From Arthrobacter citreus (GTDB lineage Bacteria > Bacillota > Bacilli > Bacillales > Bacillaceae_G): a stretch of DNA of 64,000 nucleotides. This document shows positions 41,028 to 48,352 of the stretch, one piece after another. The number at the start of each line of letters is the position of its first letter. Position 1 is the first letter of the stretch. Position numbers and translations under genes: made by a program. The DNA lies in assembly GCA_013200995.1 (NCBI GenBank), contig CP053688.1, forward strand, positions 1,798,001 through 1,862,000. The letters are read 5' to 3'. The notes below the pieces were generated by a model. It saw only the letters and a list, made by a program, of their open reading frames with translations, searched no databases and was not told the DNA's origin.

Positions 41028-42071
41028 CTAAATGATGCTTAACTCAATTAATCTTTCAGCAATTTGCACTGAATTCCAAGCAGCACCTTTTAACAGATTA
41101 TCTGATACAATCCATAAATGGAATCCTAATGGATTATCTAAGTCTTTACGGATACGTCCTACAAATACTTCATTACTTCCAATACTGTAATATGGCATTG
41201 GATATAGTTGTTGTTCTGGATCATCTTGTAAAACGATTCCAGGTGCATCACTTAATAGTGATTTTAATTCTTCTACCGATACTTCTTTATCAACTTCAAT
41301 ATATACTGACTCTGAATGACCAGAAATTACAGGTAGTCTTACGCATGTTGCACTAATTTGTAATTCAGGTAAATGCATGATTTTTTTAGTTTCATTTATC
41401 ATTTTCATTTCTTCATAAGTATATCCATTTTCAGTAAATACGTCGATTTGTGGAATTGCATTAAAAGCAATTTGATAATGTTTTTCACCACTTTTTACCG
41501 GTAATACTGATGGAGTAGCTTCTTCGCCATTTAAGAAAGCTTGAGCTTGATCCTTTAACGCTTCAATCGCTGTAACTCCAGCACCTGAAACAGCTTGGTA
41601 AGTAGAAACTACTACTTTATTTAAACCAATTGTTTGACGAATTGGTTCAAGTGCAACAACCATTTGAATTGTTGAACAGTTAGGGTTAGCAATAATACCT
41701 TTATGATTAAATAAATCTTTGTCATTTACTTCAGGTACAACTAATGGCACATCTACAGCCATTCTGAAAGCACTAGTGTTATCTACTACAACTGCTCCTC
41801 TTTTTACTGCTTCTGGAGCTAGTTCTTTCGATACAGATCCCCCAGCACTAAATAAAGCAATATCTACACCTTCGAATGCTTCAGGAGTAGCTTCTTGTAC
41901 GATAACTTCTTGCCCATTGAATGATAACTTTGTTCCTGCAGAACGTTTTGATGATAAGTATTTAATTTCTTTAATTGGAAAATTTCTTTTTTCTAATGTT
42001 GCAATCATTTGTTGTCCAACTGCACCAGTCGCACCTACTACAGCTACTACATAACTTTGTTTATTCCCCAC
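41028..42071 (-). CDS. asd: Aspartate-semialdehyde dehydrogenase
   Basis: 347 residues. NADPH-dependent reduction of aspartyl phosphate. Motifs: [17 protein letters not shown] (NADP loop), NPNCSTIQM with the catalytic Cys, and [11 protein letters not shown] with the active-site His. It begins with GTG. It lies after the 3' piece of split dpaB, and with the intervening element in place it is about 3 kb from the rest of the dpa genes; a sigma-A-like promoter of its own lies just upstream. Confidence 0.96.
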   Translation of the reverse strand: MGNKQSYVVAVVGATGAVGQQMIATLEKRNFPIKEIKYLSSKRSAGTKLSFNGQEVIVQEATPEAFEGVDIALFSAGGSVSKELAPEAVKRGAVVVDNTSAFRMAVDVPLVVPEVNDKDLFNHKGIIANPNCSTIQMVVALEPIRQTIGLNKVVVSTYQAVSGAGVTAIEALKDQAQAFLNGEEATPSVLPVKSGEKHYQIAFNAIPQIDVFTENGYTYEEMKMINETKKIMHLPELQISATCVRLPVISGHSESVYIEVDKEVSVEELKSLLSDAPGIVLQDDPEQQLYPMPYYSIGSNEVFVGRIRKDLDNPLGFHLWIVSDNLLKGAAWNSVQIAERLIELSII

Positions 42072-42108
42072 TTTTTTTGCACCATCCCTGTTTTCACTTT
42101 TATTAAAT

Positions 42109-42137
42109 AGTTTACGTCAAATGAAGTTGATATTCAA
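42109..42137 (-). promoter_or_regulatory. Candidate sigma-A promoter of asd-dapG-dapA
   Basis: TTGAAT (42132-42137), 17-nt spacer, TAAACT (42109-42114) on the minus strand. It would let the housekeeping DAP genes be expressed independently of the dpaA-dpaB message. A further inverted repeat AGTATGT/ACATACT (42173-42179 with 42191-42197) lies upstream. Confidence 0.5.
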
Positions 42138-42217
42138 AGGTTTTCGCTTGAATAATTATTTTCATAGTAACGAGTATGTATCCTAATGACACATACTCAA
42201 TTTTCTTCATTCTAACA

Positions 42218-42248
42218 TAGAAAAAATAATTCAGTATTATTTTTTCTA
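42218..42248 (-). terminator. AT-rich terminator-like hairpin after the 3' end of dpaB
   Basis: Perfect 13-bp stem TAGAAAAAATAAT (42218-42230) with ATTATTTTTTCTA (42236-42248), just past the dpaB stop codon. The stem supplies its own T run; efficiency is uncertain. Confidence 0.55.
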
Positions 42249-42254
42249 AAATAA

Positions 42255-42428
42255 TTATTGTAGATCACGATATTTTTCAACTAGAACTGGTTGAAGCTGT
42301 TTTCCTTCTATTGAAGATTTAACTGTATCAAGTAATGCTTCCATTCTTGCTACTAATGAATTTGGTTTTTTTACAGGATCGTCTTGACCAAAGGGAATAA
42401 AATATATATTTTTTGTACTCATTAAACG
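42255..42428 (-). CDS. dpaB: Dipicolinate synthase subunit B, C-terminal part of split gene (last 57 codons)
   Basis: This stretch has no start of its own but encodes the conserved DpaB end: RLMSTKNIYFIPFGQDDPVK, then KPNSLVARMEALLDTVKSSI and EGKQLQPVLVEKYRDLQ followed by TAA (42255-42257). It is in frame with the 142-codon 5' part at 45471-45896 once the intervening 3,042 bp are removed across the shared CATTAAATT. The joined protein is 199 residues, against about 200 for B. subtilis SpoVFB. While the element is present this piece cannot be translated as part of DpaB. The open frame shows no decay, which argues for selection to keep it working. Confidence 0.95.
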   Translation of the reverse strand, partial: RLMSTKNIYFIPFGQDDPVKKPNSLVARMEALLDTVKSSIEGKQLQPVLVEKYRDLQ

Positions 42429-42457
42429 CATTAAATTATGGCTTAGAGGATAATACC
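42429..42457. other. Attachment site of the dpaB element, asd-side (core plus inner arm)
   Basis: Core CATTAAATT (42429-42437), identical to the copy at 45471-45479, followed inside the element by the arm TGGCTTAGAGGATAATACC (42439-42457). The arm is the inverted partner of 45452-45470 (17 of 19 identical). The predicted crossover dinucleotide is AA at 42433-42434. Confidence 0.85.
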
Positions 42458-42581
42458 TATTTAATCAGTTTATCGTTTTATATGGGACATATAAATTGAC
42501 TTAAAAGGAAGTATCATAAAGGATTTAATTGGGGATTGAAACAAGAAAGCAGTTAAAAATAATGAATAATGCAATTTCATC

Positions 42582-43118
42582 CTATTGATGATTGTTAACA
42601 TAATAGTAAGAGTATACATAATCCAATTGTTTTTTAATGCAAGTATTATAAAATGTTTGTTTGTAATCATTATAGAGTACTCTTAAAAAGCTATCTCTAA
42701 TCGATTTAATTGTTAAATTATGAAACCTCAAATAACATTCAGTCCAAAAAAACATATTATTTGAAAAAGTTTCATCGTCAATTTCAAAGAATGATCGTAC
42801 AGCTTTCACTCCCATATTTCCTAACAATACGGAAACATCCTCCACGTCAACATTTGCATCGAGTTCAAAAATGACAATCTGAGAATCACTTCTATGATGT
42901 TTTTGTGAACTACTTACTGAGTATCCTATTAATTCACCATTTGTTAGATTTAAAGCAACTACCGCTTTGGCATAATCTAATGTCCAATTTTTATAAGCTA
43001 GCTCCAACACATCTCTAATTCTAACATTTGAAATTAAATGCTCGGCATGTTTTTGTTCAATCAGTTTTTCCACTTTATTTAGTTGTTTTTTGAATTGATA
43101 TTCGATAATAACCAACAT
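42582..43118 (-). CDS. Hypothetical protein carried by the dpaB element
   Basis: 178 residues; no family recognised. It looks soluble: an N-terminal charged helix (YQFKKQLNKVEKLIEQKHAE), a middle beta-like part (AKAVVALNLTNGELIGYSVS), and a C-terminal end rich in Tyr/Phe/Asn. The middle part (VVALNLTNGELIGYSVSSSQ) faintly recalls an acetyltransferase-like strand pair, but no acetyl-CoA loop is visible. A GAGAGG lies only 1 nt from the ATG at 43118 (4 nt from the TTG after it), so the start is uncertain. It has its own terminator upstream of it and is not needed for the split-gene logic; it may be cargo, a remnant of a larger ancestor or an excision helper. Confidence 0.65.
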   Translation of the reverse strand: MLVIIEYQFKKQLNKVEKLIEQKHAEHLISNVRIRDVLELAYKNWTLDYAKAVVALNLTNGELIGYSVSSSQKHHRSDSQIVIFELDANVDVEDVSVLLGNMGVKAVRSFFEIDDETFSNNMFFWTECYLRFHNLTIKSIRDSFLRVLYNDYKQTFYNTCIKKQLDYVYSYYYVNNHQ

Positions 43119-43171
43119 GCCTCTCTATGATGAATATTTAAACTCACTATCACCATAAATACGTTCCTTTT

Positions 43172-43205
43172 GTAAAAAAAATGACAGATTTTTGAATAAT
43201 CTGTC
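43172..43205 (-). terminator. Intrinsic terminator inside the dpaB element (T1)
   Basis: Stem GACAGATT (43183-43190) with AATCTGTC (43198-43205) followed on the minus strand by eight T (43174-43181). It ends something transcribed from 43206-43590, where I see no gene. Confidence 0.75.
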
Positions 43206-43589
43206 CTAGACTGCTCGCCAAACGCTCGCTTCTTTCGTAATTGGTCTATCTTCGGTGCTCATTATCCCGTAACAAACTAGTAATACTATTCAACTACTTG
43301 TATCGTCATATTAGTGTCATGGCCTTTATTATATCTTCAGAAAAAATGATTGCATATTTAGTTTTTTACCGTTGTAAAAGGATAAAAAATAGATTCTAAC
43401 AAGGGCTGGAGGCATCGTATCTAAAGGTTTGTTAAATTTAAGTGGCCGTCCAAAAATCGTAATCGACACATTAGCGATCTTGACTGTCTTGTCATAAAGG
43501 AAAGTGTGAGGGTATCTAAGTGGTTTTTTTCAATAAGAGTTGATTATACGAGCCCCATTTATGGATATTTAATGAGTTAATTCCTAAAA
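43206..43589 (-). other. Gene-poor stretch of the dpaB element closed by a terminator
   Basis: About 380 bp between two minus-strand terminators. The only in-frame candidate is an 18-codon frame (43206-43262, MSTEDRPITKEASVWRAV) that ends right at terminator T1 and has a poor ribosome binding site. It may be a decayed gene or a non-coding RNA. No repeats or promoters were recognised with confidence. Confidence 0.35.
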
Positions 43590-43636
43590 ACACAAAAAAG
43601 AGGTTATCCCTATCACACTATCGGGACACCCTCTAG
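43590..43636 (-). terminator. Intrinsic terminator of the 58-codon gene (T2)
   Basis: AGAGG with CCTCT plus TCCC with GGGA (43599-43634), followed on the minus strand by TTTTTTG. It directly follows the stop of the 58-codon gene. Confidence 0.75.
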
Positions 43637-43637
43637 T

Positions 43638-43814
43638 TTAATAATCATCCTTATTCTCCAACTCTTGTTTAATAATTTTCCAGCCAATTAGGTGGATTTC
43701 TTCGAGGATTTTTATTTTATTTTCTTCCGATACATCAATAGGTGCAATGATATTGACTTTTGTTTTTCCAAATTGATAGGTAGCAGTAAATTCTGTTTGT
43801 TTGCTCAGTTTCAC
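43638..43814 (-). CDS. 58-codon protein divergent from the recombinase (candidate recombination directionality factor)
   Basis: 58 residues: begins VKLSKQTEFTATYQFGKTKV, continues NIIAPIDVSEENKIKILEEI and ends IGWKIIKQELENKDDY. A GGGGG run lies just upstream; the start is GTG at 43814 (or the CTG two codons on, which has better spacing). A TATAAT (43829-43834) lies upstream on the minus strand. The YGK-x3-NI-x2-P pattern resembles small proteins I associate with serine-recombinase modules. Its position and size make it the best candidate for an excision factor (SPbeta SprB is also 58 residues, from memory), but this is inference. Confidence 0.7.
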   Translation of the reverse strand: MKLSKQTEFTATYQFGKTKVNIIAPIDVSEENKIKILEEIHLIGWKIIKQELENKDDY

Positions 43815-43943
43815 CACCCCCGTAATTTATTATATGATTCGTTTGGATACGGACTAACCAATCTTTTAATAAGGTTACGAGAGCTTCACAAATTATTTAA
43901 TTCCTTAATTAGACATATACATAGTCTAAGAGGTGAAAAATAA

Positions 43944-45440
43944 ATGGAACGTGTTGCTTTGTATTTACGGAAAAGTCGTGCGGATCTTGATGCTGAAGCC
44001 CGTGGTGAAGGTGAAACTTTATCAAAACATAAAGAGCAGCTTTTAAAATTCGCACAAGATAGTCAGTTAAATATAATTTGTATTCGGCAGGAAATTGCTT
44101 CTGGTGAATCACTTGTTTATCGTCCGGAAATGCTTAAGCTCTTACAAGAGGTCGAGGAATTTAAATATGATGGTGTACTTGTAATGGATATGGATCGGCT
44201 TGGACGCGGTAATATGAAGGAACAAGGAATTATATTAGAAACCTTTAAATCTTCCAAAACAAAAATTATTACGCCTAGAAAGACTTATGATCTACATGAT
44301 GAGTTCGATGAAGAATATAGTGAATTTGAAGCTTTTATGGCTCGAAAAGAGTTGAAAATTATTACTCGTAGACTTCAACGAGGTCGTATTTTATCAGTTC
44401 AAAGAGGCAATTACATCGGAACTTTTGCTCCTTATGGCTATGATTTATATGAAACAAAAGAATTTCGTTCTTTAAGTATTAATATTGAACAGGCAACAGT
44501 AGTAAAAAGTATTTTCGAATGGTATACAAAAGAATTGATTGGTGCAACTGAGATTGCGAACCGTTTAAATCAAATGAATATACCTTCTTTTTCGGGTAAG
44601 AAGTGGAGCTATCATTCTATTCTTGAAATGATAAAAAATCCTACTTACATTGGTAAAATAACCTGGAATAAAAAAAATGGCAAGGGTGTAAGAAAGCCTA
44701 AATCTGAGTGGCTTATAGTTGATGGAAAACATGATGCAATTATCGATAACGAAGTATTTAATTCGGCACAAGAAATTTTAGGTAGTCGTTATCATGCTCC
44801 TTATAATAGTAAGTTAAGCAATCAGCTAGCTGGATTAATTTTTTGTAGTAAATGTGGTTCAAAATTACAGCAGCGCTATCCGAAAGGAAAACCTAGACAA
44901 ATTGTTTGTACAAATAACCGCTGTAATACTCGGTCCTCCTATACTCATTTAGTTGAAGAGAGGATATTACAAGGATTAGAAATTTGGTTAAAAGAGTATA
45001 AACTAAGTTTTAAAAATCTATTAGAGACCAACGACTTTGAAGTTATTAATTTAAAAAAACAAGCACTTAAGCAAATCGAAAATGATTTAAAGGAAGTAGA
45101 AAAACAAAAAAATAATTTATTTAATTTTTTAGAACGTGGAGTTTATGATGAATCCATTTATATTGAACGCTCTGAGATACTCTCTAATCGTTTTAAAGAG
45201 CTCTCAAATAGTAAGACCTTAATAGTAGAAGAATTGTCAAAATATCAACAAAGAGAACAGTTTAAAGAGCAAATGATTCCAACAGTTGAAAACGTGCTAG
45301 ATTTATATTTCAAAACAACTGATATAGAGCTTAAAAATCATCTACTGAAATCAATCCTAATTAAGGTTGAATATCAAAAAGAACCACATCAAAAATTAGA
45401 TGATTTTAGTATTATTCTTTATCCGAAGCTACCAAAATGA
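43944..45440 (+). CDS. Large serine recombinase, SpoIVCA type
   Basis: 498 residues (SpoIVCA 500). Domain order: N-terminal resolvase catalytic domain with nucleophile Ser11 in ALYLRKSRADLD and MDMDRLGRG at ~87-95; recombinase DNA-binding domain (~170-280, GTFAPYGYDL, AGLIFCSKC boundary); zinc ribbon with Cys301, Cys304, Cys322, Cys327; and a charged coiled coil (~365-430). It should cut both att sites and join them with a 2-bp overlap. AAGAGGTGA (43928-43936) precedes the ATG. It is on the strand opposite to dpaB, and its stop codon lies 12 bp from the attachment arm. CATATACAT at 43914-43922 vaguely resembles a sporulation -10. Confidence 0.95.
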   Translation: MERVALYLRKSRADLDAEARGEGETLSKHKEQLLKFAQDSQLNIICIRQEIASGESLVYRPEMLKLLQEVEEFKYDGVLVMDMDRLGRGNMKEQGIILETFKSSKTKIITPRKTYDLHDEFDEEYSEFEAFMARKELKIITRRLQRGRILSVQRGNYIGTFAPYGYDLYETKEFRSLSINIEQATVVKSIFEWYTKELIGATEIANRLNQMNIPSFSGKKWSYHSILEMIKNPTYIGKITWNKKNGKGVRKPKSEWLIVDGKHDAIIDNEVFNSAQEILGSRYHAPYNSKLSNQLAGLIFCSKCGSKLQQRYPKGKPRQIVCTNNRCNTRSSYTHLVEERILQGLEIWLKEYKLSFKNLLETNDFEVINLKKQALKQIENDLKEVEKQKNNLFNFLERGVYDESIYIERSEILSNRFKELSNSKTLIVEELSKYQQREQFKEQMIPTVENVLDLYFKTTDIELKNHLLKSILIKVEYQKEPHQKLDDFSIILYPKLPK

Positions 45441-45447
45441 TTTTGGT
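45431..45447 (+). repeat. Palindrome at the end of the recombinase gene
   Basis: ACCAAAATGATTTTGGT: an 8-bp inverted repeat with a 1-nt centre covering the recombinase stop codon. Too short-looped for a normal terminator; it may mark the end of the attachment region or stop transcription weakly. Confidence 0.4.
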
Positions 45448-45451
45448 GTTT

Positions 45452-45479
45452 GGTATTATCATCTAAGTCACATTAAATT
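45452..45479. other. Attachment site of the dpaB element, dpaA-side (inner arm plus core)
   Basis: Arm GGTATTATCATCTAAGTCA (45452-45470) and core CATTAAATT (45471-45479). With the partner arm it would form a symmetric attP with arm-core-arm of 19-10-19 bp. The core encodes Asn-Leu-Met on the dpaB strand; the crossover dinucleotide is predicted at 45475-45476. Confidence 0.85.
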
Positions 45480-45896
45480 GGTTCCATTTAAACCTAAAGC
45501 ATCATTTGTAGAAATACCTAAAACAACAGGTTTTCCATTTCTTAAAGTAGCTTTAGCTGCCATTAATACAGGGCTGTCAGTTTGAGCATTAGCAAACTTA
45601 CTCATTGAATTACCCGTTAAAGGTGCAATGACCATACAATCTAATTGTACTTTTGGTCCAAATGGTTCTGCTCCTACAATTGAATCAACTGTTTTACGCC
45701 CTGTTATTTCTTCAATTTTTTTGATCCAGTCTTCTCCTACACCAAATCTTGTAGTTGTACTTTTTACTGTAAATGTGACTACAGGATATACGTCAGCTCC
45801 ATCATCGACTAATTTTTGAATTTGGGGTACGACCTCTTCATAAGTACAATGAGAACCTGTAATTCCGAATCCTATTTTCTTACCTTTTAAACTCAT
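45468..45896 (-). CDS. dpaB: Dipicolinate synthase subunit B, N-terminal part of split gene (142 codons)
   Basis: Flavoprotein-like (HFCD family) subunit that, with DpaA, makes dipicolinic acid in the mother cell for spore heat resistance. Starts MSLKGKKIGFGITGSHCTYE and keeps the motifs APLTGNSMSKFANAQTDSPV and LGISTNDALGLNGTNLM, where it runs into the element and stops after one more triplet (TGA, 45468-45470). The last ~57 residues of the family are missing here and are found at 42255-42428. The ATG overlaps the dpaA stop as TAATG. As it stands the product would be truncated and most likely inactive. Confidence 0.95.
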   Translation of the reverse strand: MSLKGKKIGFGITGSHCTYEEVVPQIQKLVDDGADVYPVVTFTVKSTTTRFGVGEDWIKKIEEITGRKTVDSIVGAEPFGPKVQLDCMVIAPLTGNSMSKFANAQTDSPVLMAAKATLRNGKPVVLGISTNDALGLNGTNLM

Positions 45897-46795
45897 TACG
45901 ATTGCTCCTTCCTTTTCTCTAAATCTTCTTTTAATAGCTGCGTTAGTACGTTTGCGATTATTTGCCCTGCTGTTTTAGGAGCAACGATTCCTGGTAAACC
46001 TGGTGCTAATAATGCTTTAATACCTCTTTTTTCAGCATAACGAAAATCTGTTCCTCCAGGTTTTGAAGCTAAATCAATAATTAGCGCATGTGGTTGTAAT
46101 TTTGAAATGACCCCTGCAGTGACAATTAAAGTAGGAACTGTATTAATAACAATATCAACATCCTTTAAGGCTTCTTCAATGTTCTTGAATTCAAATGCTT
46201 CTAAGCCCATTTCAACGATTCTTGCAATATGTTCAGATTTACGAGCCCCTACTTTTACTTTAGCCCCTAAATTATGAAAGGTCCTTCCGACACTCATTCC
46301 TGTGCGACCTAAACCTAATACGGCTACTTTCGAATTATGAATCGTGTATTCAGTGTGTTGAATTACCATCATAATTGTTCCTTCAACAGTTGGAATACTA
46401 TTATAAATTGCTACATCATCACGTTCAAATAATTTTACTAATTTTCGATTTGAAGCTGCAACTATACTATCTAAGTAAGAGTTACTTATTCCGGAGTAAA
46501 TCGTACAATGAGCTGGAGTACTATCTAATATTTCTTTCGTCAAAACAACTTTTTCATTTGAAAAAATTGTATCAACAACTCCTTCAATATTCGTACCTGG
46601 TACTGGTAGAAGAATTGCATCTAGATCTTCAAAATTAGCATCAGCCATTAATTCTTTTGATGCACTTGTAAAACCACTATCTAATTGTTCGAAACCTATT
46701 AATGTTACTTTTGCGTCTAACTCTGTTAACTTTCGAATAACTTCTAACTGTCTGGCGTCCCCGCCAATCACAGCAATGTGCAAGCCAGTTAACAT
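45896..46795 (-). CDS. dpaA: Dipicolinate synthase subunit A
   Basis: 299 residues (SpoVFA). NAD(P)-dependent dehydrogenase-like subunit that oxidises dihydrodipicolinate to DPA. Rossmann motif VAVLGLGRTGMSVGRTFHNL at about 154, then GARKSEHIARI, and APGLPGIVAPKTAGQIIANV near the end. Intact. AGAAGGTGA lies before the ATG. A sigma-K-type promoter is ~85 bp upstream. ymxH, found before spoVFA in B. subtilis, is missing. Confidence 0.96.
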   Translation of the reverse strand: MLTGLHIAVIGGDARQLEVIRKLTELDAKVTLIGFEQLDSGFTSASKELMADANFEDLDAILLPVPGTNIEGVVDTIFSNEKVVLTKEILDSTPAHCTIYSGISNSYLDSIVAASNRKLVKLFERDDVAIYNSIPTVEGTIMMVIQHTEYTIHNSKVAVLGLGRTGMSVGRTFHNLGAKVKVGARKSEHIARIVEMGLEAFEFKNIEEALKDVDIVINTVPTLIVTAGVISKLQPHALIIDLASKPGGTDFRYAEKRGIKALLAPGLPGIVAPKTAGQIIANVLTQLLKEDLEKRKEQS

Positions 46796-46881
46796 GCAGC
46801 ATTCACCTTCTTTACTTCACTATGGTAAATGGAAATTAATAATTTGTAAGCAGGACTACCGCCTAACATCTTTCTCCTAAA

Positions 46882-46910
46882 TATCTTATGAATCTTCCTT
46901 TGCATTGGTG
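46882..46910 (-). promoter_or_regulatory. Sigma-K-type promoter of dpaA
   Basis: On the minus strand CACC (46907-46910), 16 nt, and CATAAGATA (46882-46890), which matches the sigma-K -10 CATAnnnTA exactly. spoVFA is sigma-K-controlled in B. subtilis, in the mother cell. Confidence 0.6.
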
Positions 46911-46960
46911 AAGATTCTTTCTAAAATTAAGGCCCAGTAATCAAAAAGTATTTATCAGAA

Positions 46961-47001
46961 AAAATAAAAGAGGATCCTTAACCTTTGTTAAGGACCCTCT
47001 C
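46961..47001 (-). terminator. Intrinsic terminator of mlpA
   Basis: AGAGG(G)TCCTTAAC pairs with GTTAAGGA(T)CCTCT, followed on the minus strand by TTTATTTT. It insulates dpaA from the upstream genes. Confidence 0.88.
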
Positions 47002-47011
47002 ATTCATAATC

Positions 47012-48253
47012 TTAATGTTTTAAATTAGATGGAATTATCCCATCTGGACTAACTAATGCAACTGCATAATCGTCTGTAAAGACAAAGTTTGCAATATCAT
47101 TTACATTTTCAATCGTAACGTCATCAATTAATTTGATTATTTCATCTAATGAACGATGATGACCAATCATTAATTCATTTTTACCATTACGACTCATTCT
47201 GCTATTTGTACTTTCTAAGCCTAACATTAAATTACCTTTTAATTGTTCTTTACAATTAATTAATTCTTTTTCTGATATGCCATCTGCCTTTAAAACTTTT
47301 AAAGTTTCTTGGATTGTTTCAAATAATTGGTTTACTTGGCTTTTACCAGTACCACCATATATTGCCACCATACCACTGTCTTGATATGCAGAATGATATG
47401 AGAAAACTGAGTAAGCAAGTCCTTTTTGTTCACGAACATCTTGGAATAATCGACTACTCATACTACCGCCAAGAATATTATTTAAGGCGATTAATGGATA
47501 TAAATCCTTATGTCCTAGTTCAAGACCTCTATATCCGATACAAAGATGTGCTTGTTCTGTTTCTTTTTTACGAGAAATTTCTCCATAATGAATTGTAGGA
47601 ATCCCAAAGTTAACGTCTTTCTTTTTCCCTTCATAATTTCCAAATAAATCTTCAACTCGTTTAATAAAAGATTCATCAATATTACCAGCAATCGAAATAA
47701 CGACTTGATCTGGTGTATAAAAATCATTCATATATTGGCGTAGTGTATCGCCATTAAAAGTTTTTAAAGTTTCTTCAGTACCTAATATTGGATACCCTAG
47801 TGGATGAGTTTCATACATAACCTTGCTTAGTAAGTCATGTACTAAGTCATCTGGTGTATCATCGTACATTTTAATTTCTTCTAGTACTACATTTTTTTCT
47901 TTTTCTAATTCACCCTCGTCAAAAGTTGAATTAAAGAACATATCCCCTAGTACTTCTAATGCGTAATCTGCATGTGTATCTAAAACTTTAGCGTAATAAC
48001 AAGTATATTCTTTTGAAGTAAAAGCATTTACTTGTCCACCAATTGAATCAAAACTTTCCGCAATTTCTTTAGCATTGCGCGTTTTAGTACCTTTAAAGAA
48101 CATATGCTCTAGAAAATGCGAAACGCCATTTAATTCTGGTGTTTCATTGTATGAACCAGTTTTAATCCATACACCTAGTGCAACGGAACGAACCGTTGAA
48201 ATATTTTCAATAACTACTCTTACTCCATTTTTACAAGTATGTCGTACAATCAT
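47012..48253 (-). CDS. mlpA: M16-family zinc protease MlpA (YmxG)
   Basis: 413 residues. Intact inverted zinc motif HFLEHMFFKGT near residue 47 and the later Glu in EKNVVLEEIKMYDDTP. Similar to mitochondrial processing peptidase beta. In B. subtilis it affects production of extracellular proteases; the substrate is unknown. Preceded by ylxY as in other bacilli. Confidence 0.93.
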   Translation of the reverse strand: MIVRHTCKNGVRVVIENISTVRSVALGVWIKTGSYNETPELNGVSHFLEHMFFKGTKTRNAKEIAESFDSIGGQVNAFTSKEYTCYYAKVLDTHADYALEVLGDMFFNSTFDEGELEKEKNVVLEEIKMYDDTPDDLVHDLLSKVMYETHPLGYPILGTEETLKTFNGDTLRQYMNDFYTPDQVVISIAGNIDESFIKRVEDLFGNYEGKKKDVNFGIPTIHYGEISRKKETEQAHLCIGYRGLELGHKDLYPLIALNNILGGSMSSRLFQDVREQKGLAYSVFSYHSAYQDSGMVAIYGGTGKSQVNQLFETIQETLKVLKADGISEKELINCKEQLKGNLMLGLESTNSRMSRNGKNELMIGHHRSLDEIIKLIDDVTIENVNDIANFVFTDDYAVALVSPDGIIPSNLKH

Positions 48254-48352
48254 GTAATGCCTCCTATGTATACACCATCTATTTACAATTGTAATAAGAT
48301 TGAAAAATTTAACTATATTTTACAATCATCTTAACAAAGCTGAATTCAATTG

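Larger units (their letters stand above)
42438..45479. mobile_element. 3,042-bp skin-like intervening element inserted in dpaB (spoVFB)
   Basis: Bounded by the direct repeat CATTAAATT (one copy counted). It carries a SpoIVCA-type serine recombinase next to one end, a divergent 58-codon gene, a 178-codon gene of unknown role and about 500 bp without a gene. Its inner ends form inverted arms that would make a symmetric 48-bp attP on a circle. Precise excision restores dpaB in frame. Skin (sigK) and SPbeta (spsM) are known relatives in logic; an spoVFB-interrupting element has, to my memory, been described in a B. cereus-group strain. Excision in the mother cell is inferred from these, not seen. 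Confidence 0.93.

Noticed and set aside
42072..42254. Lysine riboswitch or T-box upstream of asd
   Set aside because: The leader is too short and lacks the conserved motifs of either class.
42470..42670. A 66-codon minus-strand frame next to the attachment site
   Set aside because: It overlaps the 178-codon gene in another frame and has no clear ribosome binding site.
43692..43943. An 83-codon plus-strand open frame just before the recombinase gene
   Set aside because: It overlaps the well-formed 58-codon minus-strand gene, has no ribosome binding site and unusual composition (very Phe-rich).
45468..45896. dpaB as a simple truncated pseudogene
   Set aside because: The 3' part is intact, in frame and flanked by the same 9-bp repeat beside a site-specific recombinase gene, so a split gene fits better than decay.
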